The notes below the pieces were generated by a model. That model was not told where the DNA came from. It worked only from the letters and a program-made list of their open reading frames with translations, and did no database searches. A stretch of DNA of 33,707 nucleotides from Lachnospiraceae bacterium (GTDB taxonomy: Bacteria > Bacillota > Clostridia > Lachnospirales > Lachnospiraceae), in the NCBI GenBank assembly GCA_017439665.1, contig JAFSIS010000015.1:1-33707 (forward strand), read 5' to 3'. How positions within the stretch are numbered: position 1 is the first letter of the stretch; each line of letters begins with the position of its first letter. Positions 8,071 to 16,503 of this stretch are shown here, piece after piece. Made by a program: the position numbers and the translations under genes.

Positions 8071-9300
8071 CTATTTTCTTACCAGATGTCTGGGAAGACC
8101 GTTCACCATCATAGGAGTTAATTCACCCATGATCAAAGGTCTGGCATATTTTTCGTAGCCTTCATTCAATCCGCATCCATCTTCGGTAATCCATTCTGCA
8201 GGAACAGGTCTTTCTACGTTAGCAATTGCATGAATGTCATATGCACTGGTTCCGCACTGATAAGGATCATCACCGTTTCTATCCAGGGTAATCATCATAC
8301 CTGTTTTTCCGTCATTGGCAGCCTTCAGAGCATCTGCACCAACCTGGAACGCCTCATTAATATCGGTTAAGGAAGCCATATGGGTGGCTGCTCTCTGCAG
8401 GGTTGAAAATTCAATCGCACGGGTCTTCAGTCCTGTTTCTGCTGCGATCTGCTGTGCAAGATAAGCAGCTGTACCGGACATCTGCTTATGACCAAATGCG
8501 TCTACAGGAACATTCTCATTTGCTACTTCACATACATAGCGTCCGTCTGCGATCTTAACACCTTCAGATACTGCGATAACTACAGAAGATTTGGTTTCTG
8601 CCAGATGCTTCACCTTATCCATGAAAGCATCCATATCGAAGGTCTTTTCAGGCAGATAGATCGCATCCACACCACTGCAGTCTTCTCCTTTGGCAAGGGC
8701 TGCCGCCGCAGTCAGCCATCCTGCATTACGTCCCATGATCTCTACGATACAGATGGTAGGCTTCTTAGCACCAAAAGATTCGTTGTCACGAATAATCTCC
8801 TTGATGGAGGTAGCAATATATTTTGCAGCGGAACCGTATCCAGGACAATGGTCGGTAACCGGAAGGTCATTATCAATGGTCTTGGGAACACCCATAAATC
8901 TCTGAGGCTTATTGTGAGCTGCCGCATAATCGGATAACATCTTAACAGTATCCATGGAATCATTACCGCCACAGTAGAACAGACACTCGATATCATGCTT
9001 CTCCATGATCTCAAAAACCTTCTCGTAAACGTCCTCATGTCCTTCGATCTTGGGCATCTTGAAACGGCAGGAACCTAAAAATGCAGAGGGTGTTCTCTTT
9101 AACAGTTCTACATCCGCTTCTCCATGAATGTAATCATCAAGATCACATAACCTATCTTCAAGGAATCCTTCGATTCCATGCACCATTCCATAAACCTTCT
9201 TCACGCCCAGTTTCTTTGCTGCGCTGTAAACACCTGCTACAGATGCATTGATAACTGCTGTGGGTCCACCGGACTGTCCAACTACGATATTACCTTTCAT
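8071..9300 (-). CDS. pfp: 6-phosphofructokinase, probably PPi-dependent
   Basis: A 409-residue phosphofructokinase-fold enzyme for fructose-6-phosphate phosphorylation. The phosphate-donor loop IVVGQSGGPTAVINASV is near the N-terminus, the active site is GVPKTIDNDLPVTDH, and IVEIMGRNAGWL and VAVSEGV follow. Lys in PKTIDND (ATP enzymes have Gly, PGTIDND) and Asp in GGND where ATP enzymes have Gly (GGDG) point to pyrophosphate as donor. The length also exceeds the ~320 residues of ATP-PFK. The usual Asp of GGDG/GGDD is Asn here. GAAGGAGA lies before the ATG, and the gene appears monocistronic behind a consensus promoter. Donor specificity is inferred from the motif, not measured. Confidence 0.88.
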   Translation of the reverse strand: MKGNIVVGQSGGPTAVINASVAGVYSAAKKLGVKKVYGMVHGIEGFLEDRLCDLDDYIHGEADVELLKRTPSAFLGSCRFKMPKIEGHEDVYEKVFEIMEKHDIECLFYCGGNDSMDTVKMLSDYAAAHNKPQRFMGVPKTIDNDLPVTDHCPGYGSAAKYIATSIKEIIRDNESFGAKKPTICIVEIMGRNAGWLTAAAALAKGEDCSGVDAIYLPEKTFDMDAFMDKVKHLAETKSSVVIAVSEGVKIADGRYVCEVANENVPVDAFGHKQMSGTAAYLAQQIAAETGLKTRAIEFSTLQRAATHMASLTDINEAFQVGADALKAANDGKTGMMITLDRNGDDPYQCGTSAYDIHAIANVERPVPAEWITEDGCGLNEGYEKYARPLIMGELTPMMVNGLPRHLVRK

Positions 9301-9372
9301 GTTGAATCTCCTTCATCTTTTTATTCTTCTTAATTTCTTTGCTTCCAGGGAAACTCCCTTTATTGCCTATCA

Positions 9373-9401
9373 ATTATAGCAGAAAGCAGGTAAATGTACA
9401 A
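9373..9401 (-). promoter_or_regulatory. Sigma-A promoter of the phosphofructokinase gene
   Basis: On the minus strand TTGTAC (9401-9396), a 17-base spacer and a perfect TATAAT (9378-9373) precede the gene by about 72 bases. The leader shows no strong hairpin. Confidence 0.8.
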
Positions 9402-9479
9402 GTGTTGATTTTGGTACATTACACCATATCATTTCACCCGATTTTAGCAAATTTGCACGAATCCCAAAGCATAAGACCG

Positions 9480-9820
9480 TTACAGAATTTTCACAGCACT
9501 AACCGGAAGAAGAGCTGCTGCAGCTGCTCCCACCGGATTGTCAAAGATAAAGCCGGAAGCAAAAGGCACCGGCGTGATCAGAGCCGCCGTTCCCACCACA
9601 AAAGGATATTAAAAATATTGCTGCCCACGATATTTCCTACTGCAATATCTGCCTTACCTTTTCCGGCTGCCGTTACAAAGGTGATCAGCTTCGGCAGGGA
9701 GGTGCCGAAGGCCACGATGGCGAGCCCGATGAGCCGGTCGCTCAGGCCGAAGATCTGTGCAATCACTGCAGCAGAATCTACCGTAATATCTGCAAAAAGT
9801 AAGGAAATATGGAGCGACAT
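9480..9820 (-). pseudogene. Fragment of a Na+/Ca2+ antiporter gene (CaCA family)
   Basis: The first frame (from 9820) encodes VDSAAVIAQIFGLSDRLIGL, then a GTSLP block and DIAVGNIVGSNIFNIL. This is the second alpha-repeat of YrbG/CaxA-type sodium/calcium exchangers, whose full length is about 320 residues. After NIFNIL a one-base deletion shifts the frame: the continuation FVVGTAALITPVPFASGFIF is read in the next frame to a stop at 9482-9480. The N-terminal half and several helices are missing, and the usual acidic residue of GTSLPE is Lys (GTSLPK). The fragment begins exactly where the AT-rich repeat array starts. It is not functional. Confidence 0.8.
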
Positions 9821-10110
9821 AGCAAAATAGGATATAAGGAAGCTAATATTTGATTTTATCCTATATTTTTGCTGATAAAGCCATTGATTTTAATGTTTTT
9901 ATGCTCCTGATCGGATAAAAAAATATATTTCCTTCTTTATTATCCTATAAATCTGGTAGATTCCTCTTCCTTATTCCAATACTGATGGGTTTTTTAGGAT
10001 AAAAATGATAAGTTTTGGACTTTTTATCCTATTTTCAAACAATTGAAGCCCGAAAATGACGATTTTAGCAGGATAAGAATTCTGTATAAACTATATTTAT
10101 CCTATTTTCG
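9821..10110. repeat. Array of four phased inverted repeats (AGGATA...TATCCT)
   Basis: AT-rich non-coding DNA holding four copies of an inverted pair. AGGATA (CGGATA in copy 2) starts at 9829, 9912, 9996 and 10070. TATCCT starts at 9857, 9941, 10025 and 10098. Within each copy the half-sites are 28-29 bp apart. Centres are 83.5, 84 and 73.5 bp apart, close to 8, 8 and 7 turns of B-DNA. Copy 3 has an 11-bp perfect stem, and copy 1 extends the match with GCAAAA/TTTTTGC. Sequence between half-sites and between copies is not conserved. It lies between the antiporter fragment and the GHKL kinase. I do not recognise the element. Confidence 0.75.
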
Positions 10111-10268
10111 CCGAATTCTTCCAGGCTAAACCATGATCGACTATTTTTGTCTGTGCTATTATGGCATATTTTCATGTACAATATATTTAGATTGCCACTT
10201 TACAGAAATTTATGTTATATAATAAAGCTTGCTACATCACGATTTTCCCTGATAAACAGGAGGTCTCT

Positions 10269-11543
10269 ATGTCTGTATATGATCTGGTCTATGCCCTTAG
10301 TAATTTCTTCATGGCCTATACGACTTATAAGTTTATTCATGTTTTTTATTCTGTGTGCCGGGTAAAACCCTGGATAGAGCGAACAGCCTATCTTCTGTAT
10401 GCCACTGTACTTACCCTGGTCTATTTTACCCTCCCTCTGCCTATTGTTTTCCTTACCGCCAATATTCTGCTGGTATTTGGCATCGGACTTTTATATGAAG
10501 GAAAGCCAATAAAAGCACTGTTTGCCTCCATCATCATCTATGCCTGCTCGATGCTGGTAGAAGTTTTTTTCGGAACTGCTGTTTTCACCATTAATGCCTA
10601 TGTTTTTTCTCCTATAGAAGTTCCGGAGATTTTTCCGATTATCCTGATCCGCATAACCACCTATGTCCTGACCAGACTTATTACCGGATTCCAGAATGTA
10701 CGTAACAATGTGTATATTCCACCGGCTTACTGGATAAGCCTGTTTTTAATTCCCCTTTGTACACTGATCCTGATATTGAGCACCCTTTCCAATCCCAACC
10801 TTTCTCCCCTCCTTGGAGGACTTTCCTCCAGCTGCGCCATACTGATCAATCTGGTTGCCTTCTATATCTATGACCGGTTGTCTGCACTGATGGAGGAAAA
10901 GCTTGCCCTCACCATGAGCCAGGAGCAGAGCCGTTTTTATGAATCTCAGGTAAATCTGATGAAAAACTCTCTGGAAGAAATGCGCATTCTCCGCCATGAC
11001 CTGAACAACCGCCTGGTACCGGTCTACAGCCTGCTTCAGCAGGGAGATACCGATGATGCCTTAAAGCAGCTTACCCAGCTTGGTGCTTCCTGGCAGAAGC
11101 GGGAGGAATACTCTGCTTCGGGAAATCCTACAGTAGATGCATTGATCAACTATAAGCTTCAGCATATCGATGCATCCATAATGAATATTCATACCAATAT
11201 TCAGCTTCCTGCTGCTCTCCAGCTGCCGGATTTTGACCTGGCAGTGGTGCTCGGAAATCTCCTGGACAATGCACTGGAAGCCCTTGCCACGGCGAAAGAG
11301 CCTTCTCTTTCTCTTTTCATCCGCTATTCCAAGGGCTGTCTGCTGATCCAGATCACCAACTCCTTTGACGGAATCCTGCTTTCTGACAGGAATAAAAAAG
11401 GCTTACTTTCCCGGAAGAAGGACCAGAAGGATCACGGGCTGGGCTTAAAAAGCGTCCGGCAGATCGCCGAAAAATATGACGGCCTGCTGGAGCTTGAACC
11501 TGACGGCCAGGAGTTTACCGCCAGGGTTCTGCTCTATTTATAA
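10269..11543 (+). CDS. GHKL (AgrC/HPK10-like) sensor histidine kinase
   Basis: A 424-residue membrane sensor. The first ~210 residues form about six hydrophobic helices (e.g. LVYFTLPLPIVFLTANILLVFGIG, read in parts). They are followed by a coiled region and the H-box ILRHDLNNRLVPVYSLLQQ. The GHKL ATPase has an N-box VVLGNLLDNALEAL and a G-box KDHGLGLKSVRQIAEKYDG. This architecture is that of peptide-sensing AgrC-type kinases. The start is set at 10269 because CAGGAGGT lies just before it; an in-frame ATG 19 codons upstream has no ribosome binding site. No LytTR response regulator or peptide gene is adjacent, so the partner is elsewhere. The phased repeat array lies upstream. Confidence 0.85.
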   Translation: MSVYDLVYALSNFFMAYTTYKFIHVFYSVCRVKPWIERTAYLLYATVLTLVYFTLPLPIVFLTANILLVFGIGLLYEGKPIKALFASIIIYACSMLVEVFFGTAVFTINAYVFSPIEVPEIFPIILIRITTYVLTRLITGFQNVRNNVYIPPAYWISLFLIPLCTLILILSTLSNPNLSPLLGGLSSSCAILINLVAFYIYDRLSALMEEKLALTMSQEQSRFYESQVNLMKNSLEEMRILRHDLNNRLVPVYSLLQQGDTDDALKQLTQLGASWQKREEYSASGNPTVDALINYKLQHIDASIMNIHTNIQLPAALQLPDFDLAVVLGNLLDNALEALATAKEPSLSLFIRYSKGCLLIQITNSFDGILLSDRNKKGLLSRKKDQKDHGLGLKSVRQIAEKYDGLLELEPDGQEFTARVLLYL

Positions 11544-11549
11544 AAACAT

Positions 11550-11578
11550 TTGACACACCTTAACCTATTGGCTATAAT
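11550..11578 (+). promoter_or_regulatory. Consensus promoter of tRNA-Leu
   Basis: TTGACA (11550-11555), a 17-base spacer and TATAAT (11573-11578) match the sigma-A consensus perfectly and end 11 bases before the mature tRNA. The -35 lies seven bases after the GHKL stop codon, so the tRNA has its own promoter. Confidence 0.92.
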
Positions 11579-11589
11579 AAAATAGCTTT

Positions 11590-11670
11590 GCGGATGTGGC
11601 GGAATTGGCAGACGCGCCAGATTTAGGTTCTGGTGTCCCCGACGTGCAGGTTCAAGTCCTGTCATCCGCA
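11590..11670 (+). tRNA. tRNA-Leu (anticodon UAG)
   Basis: An 81-nt class II tRNA. The acceptor stem GCGGATG pairs with CATCCGC (11663-11669), with discriminator A at 11670. The anticodon arm is CCAGA-TTTAGGT-TCTGG, giving anticodon TAG. A long variable arm (TGTCCCCGACG) and the T-arm GCAGGTTCAAGTCCTGT follow. The 3' CCA is not encoded. It reads CUN leucine codons. Confidence 0.96.
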
Positions 11671-11672
11671 GG

Positions 11673-11720
11673 AAAAAAACAACTGATTTTCAAGGATTCC
11701 TGAAGATCAGTTGTTTTTTT
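11673..11720 (+). terminator. Bidirectional terminator between tRNA-Leu and the GH112 gene
   Basis: ACAACTGAT (11679-11687) pairs with ATCAGTTGT (11706-11714). Seven Ts follow on the plus strand, and seven As precede it (Ts on the minus strand). It can end the tRNA transcript and, from the other side, the glycan operon whose last stop is at 11813. The remaining gap up to 11812 shows nothing else. Confidence 0.88.
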
Positions 11721-11812
11721 ATTACATTTTTACGTGTCCTGCACTCGCCAGATTATTTGGAAATTTTTCAGTAATCTAACGAGTAAAGAAAAGGGGGGAA
11801 CGTATGGAAAAA

Positions 11813-13981
11813 TTAAATCTCATACCATTTGATCTCATTGGCCTCCATGGCCAGCCGGAAGCTGCTGCCATCCCCACGGTAAACCGTGGTTTCCTGGGGT
11901 TCATAAGTGTTATTGACCACACAGTATTTCCCATTTTTCACATAGGCGTGGACCTCCACGTTAAAGTTCGTAGAGAACCACCTGTACAGTTCCTCTTCTC
12001 CCGAAGCACTCCACAGAATACTTCGGTACAGGATACGGCTGTTTTCAAAGCTGTAGGGAAGGCCGCTGATGTAAACCGTCCGGCCCTTGCCGAAGGTATT
12101 CACCGCCATCTGAACCTCCTTCTCCCTCTGTACCAGAATCCGGGTTCCTTCATAAGCAAAAATATTTTTCTTTCCTTCACCGAAGTCTACCTCTTTTGTG
12201 GTATCTGCCAAAATGAAGTGGTCAGGATGTTCTTCCCAGTTATACTTGTCATAGTTTAAGGTAAAGCCGGTCTCCTTTTCTACTCCCATTACCGTTGCCA
12301 GCTGAAAATAATGGCCCTCATACTGGTGGCCGGAGGGTTCTCCTACACCGATAAAGCCTCCGCCTCTGTAGATAAATTCACGGACAGCAGAAACAATGGC
12401 CGGATCTTCCCAGGCAATACCGCCGGTGTGGGCCGTGTCACCATCCCCCACATTAATAATGACATCTATGTCATTTAAAACTGACGTATCTGTCGCAATC
12501 TCATCAAAGGAAATAAAACGTACATCGAAGGGGGCTCCGGAAAGAGCCTCCACAATACCTGCATAGCTGTAGTTCTGCTTCTGGTACAGGGCATGATGTA
12601 CCATGTGATTGCCCCACTTGCGGATCCTTCCCCAGCTGTTCAGCACCGCTACCGTCCTTACACAGTGGGGTGTGGTGCCTTTGGCATTTTCATAAAGCTC
12701 ACGAAACTCATTGCATACCGATTCCACGTAATTGATAAACTCCGGAAAATCCAGTGCCAGCTTCAGATAGCCTCCATAACCGATCCGGTCAATGGGCTTT
12801 CTTAAAATAGCTCGTCTGGCTGTCACCCAGTTTTCCTTCGCTTCCTTTACCGGATCGCCTCCTTCATGGAATACATCCGGGAAAAAGTAGGGGAGGAATC
12901 TTCCCTCTCTGTATTTTACCCCTTCAATATCGGAAATCAGTCTCAGAGTGGAACCATTCCCCACGCTTCCCACAATAGCATCCAGTCCGATGGTGGCAAA
13001 TTCCTCCATAAAAGGCTCTGTTCCAATCCAGTGATCTCCCAAAAACATCATGGCCTCTTTCCCATATTCATGGGTGATGTCCACCATTTCCTTTGCCAGT
13101 TTTGCTACCTCTCTTCGCTGGAAAGCCTGGAAATCCTTGAATTCCTTACTGGGTACACGGTACTGATTATTGTAGTACCCCTGGTCGATAATATATTCCG
13201 GACGGAAGGGATAGCCCACTTCTTTCTCAAACTGCTCCAGAATATAAGGACTCACGGAGGCTGAATAACCGTACCAGTCAACATATTTTTCTCTCTTTAG
13301 CTCATCAAACATCAGGGTAAACTGATGGAAGAAGGTGGTATAACGAATCACATTTACATAAGGATGATCTTCGCAGAACCTGCGAAGCCGTTTCATGGAA
13401 AACTCTCTGGTTTTCGGCTGGCGTACATCGAAGGTGATCTGGTGCTCAAAATCCTTCCATTCATTAGTCACTGCATTGTACATATGTACCGGATCCCAGA
13501 TGATGTAGGCAAGAAAGCTCACTGTGTATTCGTGGAAGGCTTTTGGCTCAGGAATCACCACACAGCCCGACTGCTCATCATATTCCCAGTCTACAGGATC
13601 CACCACCTCTCCCGTGGTACGATCGATTACCTCCCACCAGCGGCGGATATCGTCTCTTGTGTTTACCTGCATCAGTTCATCGGAAATCCCCTTCATCAGA
13701 GGAATCTCCAATCTACTCCCGGTGGCTGTGTAAAAGCCAGTCATGATGTAACACTGCTGCACCTCATCCGGATTGGCCTTAGCCCATGCATTATCCTTTC
13801 TCGTAGTGTAATAAGTCGAATAGATTTTGGCTCCCGTACGGGTAAGCTCCTCAGGAAATTCGGTACCATCACAGTCTCTTATGGCATCCGCTCCCAGACG
13901 CTCCATGATCTCTATGGTCTCCGGGACCACATCCAGATTGGTGGGAATGGTCACCCTGCCTCTTTGATTTTCCTTACTCAT
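11813..13981 (-). CDS. lnpA: GH112 galacto-N-biose/lacto-N-biose phosphorylase
   Basis: A protein of about 722 residues, near-universal length for GH112. It cleaves beta-1,3-galactosyl-N-acetylhexosamine with phosphate, giving galactose-1-phosphate and GlcNAc or GalNAc in the cytoplasm. Visible features are RGRVTIPTNLDVVPET at the N-terminus, ADAIRDCDGTEFP, the phosphate/sugar site region IIWDPVHMYNAVTNEW, and the catalytic acid Asp (about residue 316) in FLGDHWIGTEP. A C-terminal trimer-type domain ends the protein. Some GH112 members instead use galactosyl-rhamnose, so specificity is inferred mainly from the fucosidase/transporter neighbours. ATG 13981 or TTG 13984 could be the start; GGAG lies 12 or 9 bases upstream. 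Last gene of the operon. Confidence 0.92.
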   Translation of the reverse strand: MSKENQRGRVTIPTNLDVVPETIEIMERLGADAIRDCDGTEFPEELTRTGAKIYSTYYTTRKDNAWAKANPDEVQQCYIMTGFYTATGSRLEIPLMKGISDELMQVNTRDDIRRWWEVIDRTTGEVVDPVDWEYDEQSGCVVIPEPKAFHEYTVSFLAYIIWDPVHMYNAVTNEWKDFEHQITFDVRQPKTREFSMKRLRRFCEDHPYVNVIRYTTFFHQFTLMFDELKREKYVDWYGYSASVSPYILEQFEKEVGYPFRPEYIIDQGYYNNQYRVPSKEFKDFQAFQRREVAKLAKEMVDITHEYGKEAMMFLGDHWIGTEPFMEEFATIGLDAIVGSVGNGSTLRLISDIEGVKYREGRFLPYFFPDVFHEGGDPVKEAKENWVTARRAILRKPIDRIGYGGYLKLALDFPEFINYVESVCNEFRELYENAKGTTPHCVRTVAVLNSWGRIRKWGNHMVHHALYQKQNYSYAGIVEALSGAPFDVRFISFDEIATDTSVLNDIDVIINVGDGDTAHTGGIAWEDPAIVSAVREFIYRGGGFIGVGEPSGHQYEGHYFQLATVMGVEKETGFTLNYDKYNWEEHPDHFILADTTKEVDFGEGKKNIFAYEGTRILVQREKEVQMAVNTFGKGRTVYISGLPYSFENSRILYRSILWSASGEEELYRWFSTNFNVEVHAYVKNGKYCVVNNTYEPQETTVYRGDGSSFRLAMEANEIKWYEI

Positions 13982-14053
13982 CAACTAAAAAATCTCCTCT
14001 CTGCACACAATATCACGACCATTCAGGACAGACTCAGATGCCTTTATATCTTC

Positions 14054-16309
14054 TCAGTCCTGAAGCATTACTATATCTTCCCTCTCCTGCCCCGGTGGCA
14101 GAAGAAAACGTTTTATATATTTACCGGCAACGATCAGTTCCAGCTCTTCGTCATTTGCCCCTTCTCCATTTGTTCTCTTTTCACTAGTCATCCCACCGGC
14201 AGCGTTTACAATCTCCACCCGGCAGCCTTCCTGTGGAATCCACTGAGCCGATACCAGAAGCCCTCCCTCCAGCCGAAAACCCGAGAAGGAAAGCTTCTCC
14301 TTCATCCAGCTTTCGGGTATAGCCGGAAGGATTTCGATTCTGTTTTCATTTCTCTGCAGCAGCATTTCCTGTAAAGCATCAGCGGCATACATATTTGCCT
14401 CCAGAGTAAAGGGGCGATAGTGGAAGGTACTGTATCCCCGCTTTCGATAGTCTCCATTCAGATGAAAACCGTTGGGTGAACAGAAGCTTTCCCAGAAAAT
14501 TCTCAGCTGGGTAAATGCCCCTTCTCCATTTTTCTGGATAGCATACAGATGGGACATCCATACAAAAGAAAAACCTACCCACATGCCACTTCCCCAACAT
14601 TCATAATCCAGCACCGTTGCATCAATGATCTCCCTGTCCTTTTCCTCAGTAAGAAGCTTCAGCGGACAGATGGCCATGGCATTGGAAAGATGCCTGTGGG
14701 ATTCCTTAAGCCTTTCATCCGGGGAAAGCATCAATATCTTCTCCTCACTTACAGCCAACCCGGGAAGCTTATGGTAAAGCCGTTCCCAATATTCCTCTTC
14801 TTTCTTTCCCAGAAGCCGGGAATATTCTGCCAGCGTCCTATACAGATACATCATCAGTGCCAGATCATAATTACTGTTAGGTGTCAGCCAGGACTCCTCC
14901 TCGTCATCATGAATTTCCGGCGAAGAAGATACCGGAAGGTACAGCTGTCCCCCTCTCTCCTCCAGAAGTGATGTCAGGCACTCTGCCGTCTCTCTGAAAT
15001 AGACCCAGGCTTTTTCCTCCAAAAATCTTTTATCTTCCGTATAGCGGTAATAGAGATCAAATGTCTGACAGAGCCAGATCTGATGGGTAGGAGACAGAGA
15101 ATACATAGGCCAGCCTCCAAGGGGCTTACCATCAATGGACATCACCCCGGGCAGGCAGACTCCTTCTGTCTGATAAAAGCTCTTTGCAAAGCTTCTCCCC
15201 GCTTCCCTGCTGTTCCACAAAAAATCCAGAAATGCCTCCCCTTCTTCCAGATGGTTGGCCTTATAAAAATGGGAATAGCAAAGCTGGGTATTCAGATCAT
15301 TATGGTAGTCCCCCTTCCAGGGTGGAAGGTTTCCGTCATCTGCCGTCCACACCCCCTGCAAAGGCATGGGATATTCTCCCTTCCGTGAACAGGAGGCAAA
15401 AAGATAGTTTGCCAGATACCAGTTTTTTTCAACCTCTTTATCTCCCAGGCTGAGACTGCTTTTGCTCCAATAGCTTTCCCACCAGAGAAGATGGCTTTCT
15501 GCCATGAATTCATAGCCTGCTGCCAATTCTTCCTCCAGCTGCCGGACTGCCTTCATCAGCCAGTCCTCTCCTTCCTTTGAATGGACTATCCGGTAAAAAA
15601 TCCAGGTTTCCCCTTCCATTCGGCGGCTTCCCACCACGATCCCGAAGGTGAAGCTCTCATCCACCTTCTGGGAAAACCAGACAAAGGAAGGATTTCCCTC
15701 CTGTCTGCCAAAAGAGGGAGCAGGGTAATACAGCTTTTTTAAGCTTCCCTGGGAAATCCCCCGCTGATCAGGATCATAGGAATCCTGTCCGCCTTTTGCT
15801 TCTTTTCCCGGCAGAAGCTCTGAAAAATCCGGATGCTCCAATCGAAAGGCGAACGCAGACTCAGAGACCTTCACCCGGATCATCCCGGTTTTCGTTACTG
15901 CATGGCAGAAGCTCTCAAGGCAGATCTCTCCTTCAGCAGTTTCTGCGGTAAGAAAGGCCCTTGCTTCCTGAAGGCTTAACACCGACCGGATATTTCTGCC
16001 TTGGGGGAAGGAAAAGATCAATTTCCCGGCGGGCAGCTTCGTAGGTGTAGGATGCTGATAGGGAGCATCAAAAAGCTCTCTGATCTCCTTCGTTTTTTTC
16101 TCTCTGGCCAGCTTTACCAGCTGTGCATAGGTAAAGTCCGGTCTCATTGTATTTAAGGGCTGGGACCGGTCCCAGATATCCGTCCGGTCCAGACTGAATC
16201 TGAGTTCTTCCGGTTCACCCCAGATCAGTGCGCCTATTCTGCCGTTTCCCAGGGGAACAGCCTCATCCCAGCGAGTAATGCTTTTTTCAAAAATCAGTTC
16301 ATGTTCCAT
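14054..16309 (-). CDS. GH95-like alpha-L-fucosidase (cytoplasmic, variant site)
   Basis: A 751-residue glycosidase related to GH95 1,2-alpha-L-fucosidases. The N-terminal block AVPLGNGRIGALIWG and LDRTDIWD match the family's PLGNGR..A..WG and LW motifs. The catalytic (alpha/alpha)6 barrel includes YHNDLNTQLCY (334-344), the general acid SSSPE (Glu465), RHLSNAMAICPL and FTLEANMYAADALQEMLLQ (634-652). Compared with the Bifidobacterium AfcA motifs NxN and FQIDGN as I recall them, Asn421 is Asp338 and Asp766 is Glu637, while Asn423 is kept as Asn340. There is no signal peptide, so it should act on imported sugars. It starts two bases after the DUF6903 stop, implying translational coupling. Exact linkage is uncertain. 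Confidence 0.8.
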   Translation of the reverse strand: MEHELIFEKSITRWDEAVPLGNGRIGALIWGEPEELRFSLDRTDIWDRSQPLNTMRPDFTYAQLVKLAREKKTKEIRELFDAPYQHPTPTKLPAGKLIFSFPQGRNIRSVLSLQEARAFLTAETAEGEICLESFCHAVTKTGMIRVKVSESAFAFRLEHPDFSELLPGKEAKGGQDSYDPDQRGISQGSLKKLYYPAPSFGRQEGNPSFVWFSQKVDESFTFGIVVGSRRMEGETWIFYRIVHSKEGEDWLMKAVRQLEEELAAGYEFMAESHLLWWESYWSKSSLSLGDKEVEKNWYLANYLFASCSRKGEYPMPLQGVWTADDGNLPPWKGDYHNDLNTQLCYSHFYKANHLEEGEAFLDFLWNSREAGRSFAKSFYQTEGVCLPGVMSIDGKPLGGWPMYSLSPTHQIWLCQTFDLYYRYTEDKRFLEEKAWVYFRETAECLTSLLEERGGQLYLPVSSSPEIHDDEEESWLTPNSNYDLALMMYLYRTLAEYSRLLGKKEEEYWERLYHKLPGLAVSEEKILMLSPDERLKESHRHLSNAMAICPLKLLTEEKDREIIDATVLDYECWGSGMWVGFSFVWMSHLYAIQKNGEGAFTQLRIFWESFCSPNGFHLNGDYRKRGYSTFHYRPFTLEANMYAADALQEMLLQRNENRIEILPAIPESWMKEKLSFSGFRLEGGLLVSAQWIPQEGCRVEIVNAAGGMTSEKRTNGEGANDEELELIVAGKYIKRFLLPPGQEREDIVMLQD

Positions 16310-16311
16310 CT

Positions 16312-16491
16312 CTACTTATACTGCCTGTTGTACAGCCATAGCAGAAAGATCAGACCGCCCAGACCAAGAAGCTCCAGTCCCAGACCTTTCAGCCCTACAT
16401 TTCTCTGTCCGATTACCACTAATGCGATCATGGCACAAAAGAAGATGGCAAGGATAATCCCGGTTATGGCTTTTTTCGTCGTCTCGCTCAT
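16312..16491 (-). CDS. DUF6903 family membrane micro-protein
   Basis: A 59-residue protein with two hydrophobic segments, AITGIILAIFFCAMIALVVIG and LELLGLGGLIFLLWLYNRQYK, separated by QRNVGLKGLG. This pattern is what I recall as DUF6903, small proteins found beside sugar ABC permeases in Lachnospiraceae. GGAGGAG lies just before the ATG. It sits 12 bases after the MalG-like permease and two bases before the fucosidase gene, within one operon. A role as a small permease subunit or stabiliser is a guess from context. Confidence 0.8.
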   Translation of the reverse strand: MSETTKKAITGIILAIFFCAMIALVVIGQRNVGLKGLGLELLGLGGLIFLLWLYNRQYK

Positions 16492-16503
16492 ACTTCTCCT
16501 CCT

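Noticed and set aside
9821..10110. CRISPR-like array
   Set aside because: Only the short half-sites are conserved, units are not identical direct repeats, spacing alternates with helical turns, and no cas gene is near.
14106..14115. AAAACGTTTT palindrome resembling the glgP operator
   Set aside because: It is inside the coding end of the GH95-like gene, has no promoter nearby, and the codons (KRFLL) explain it.
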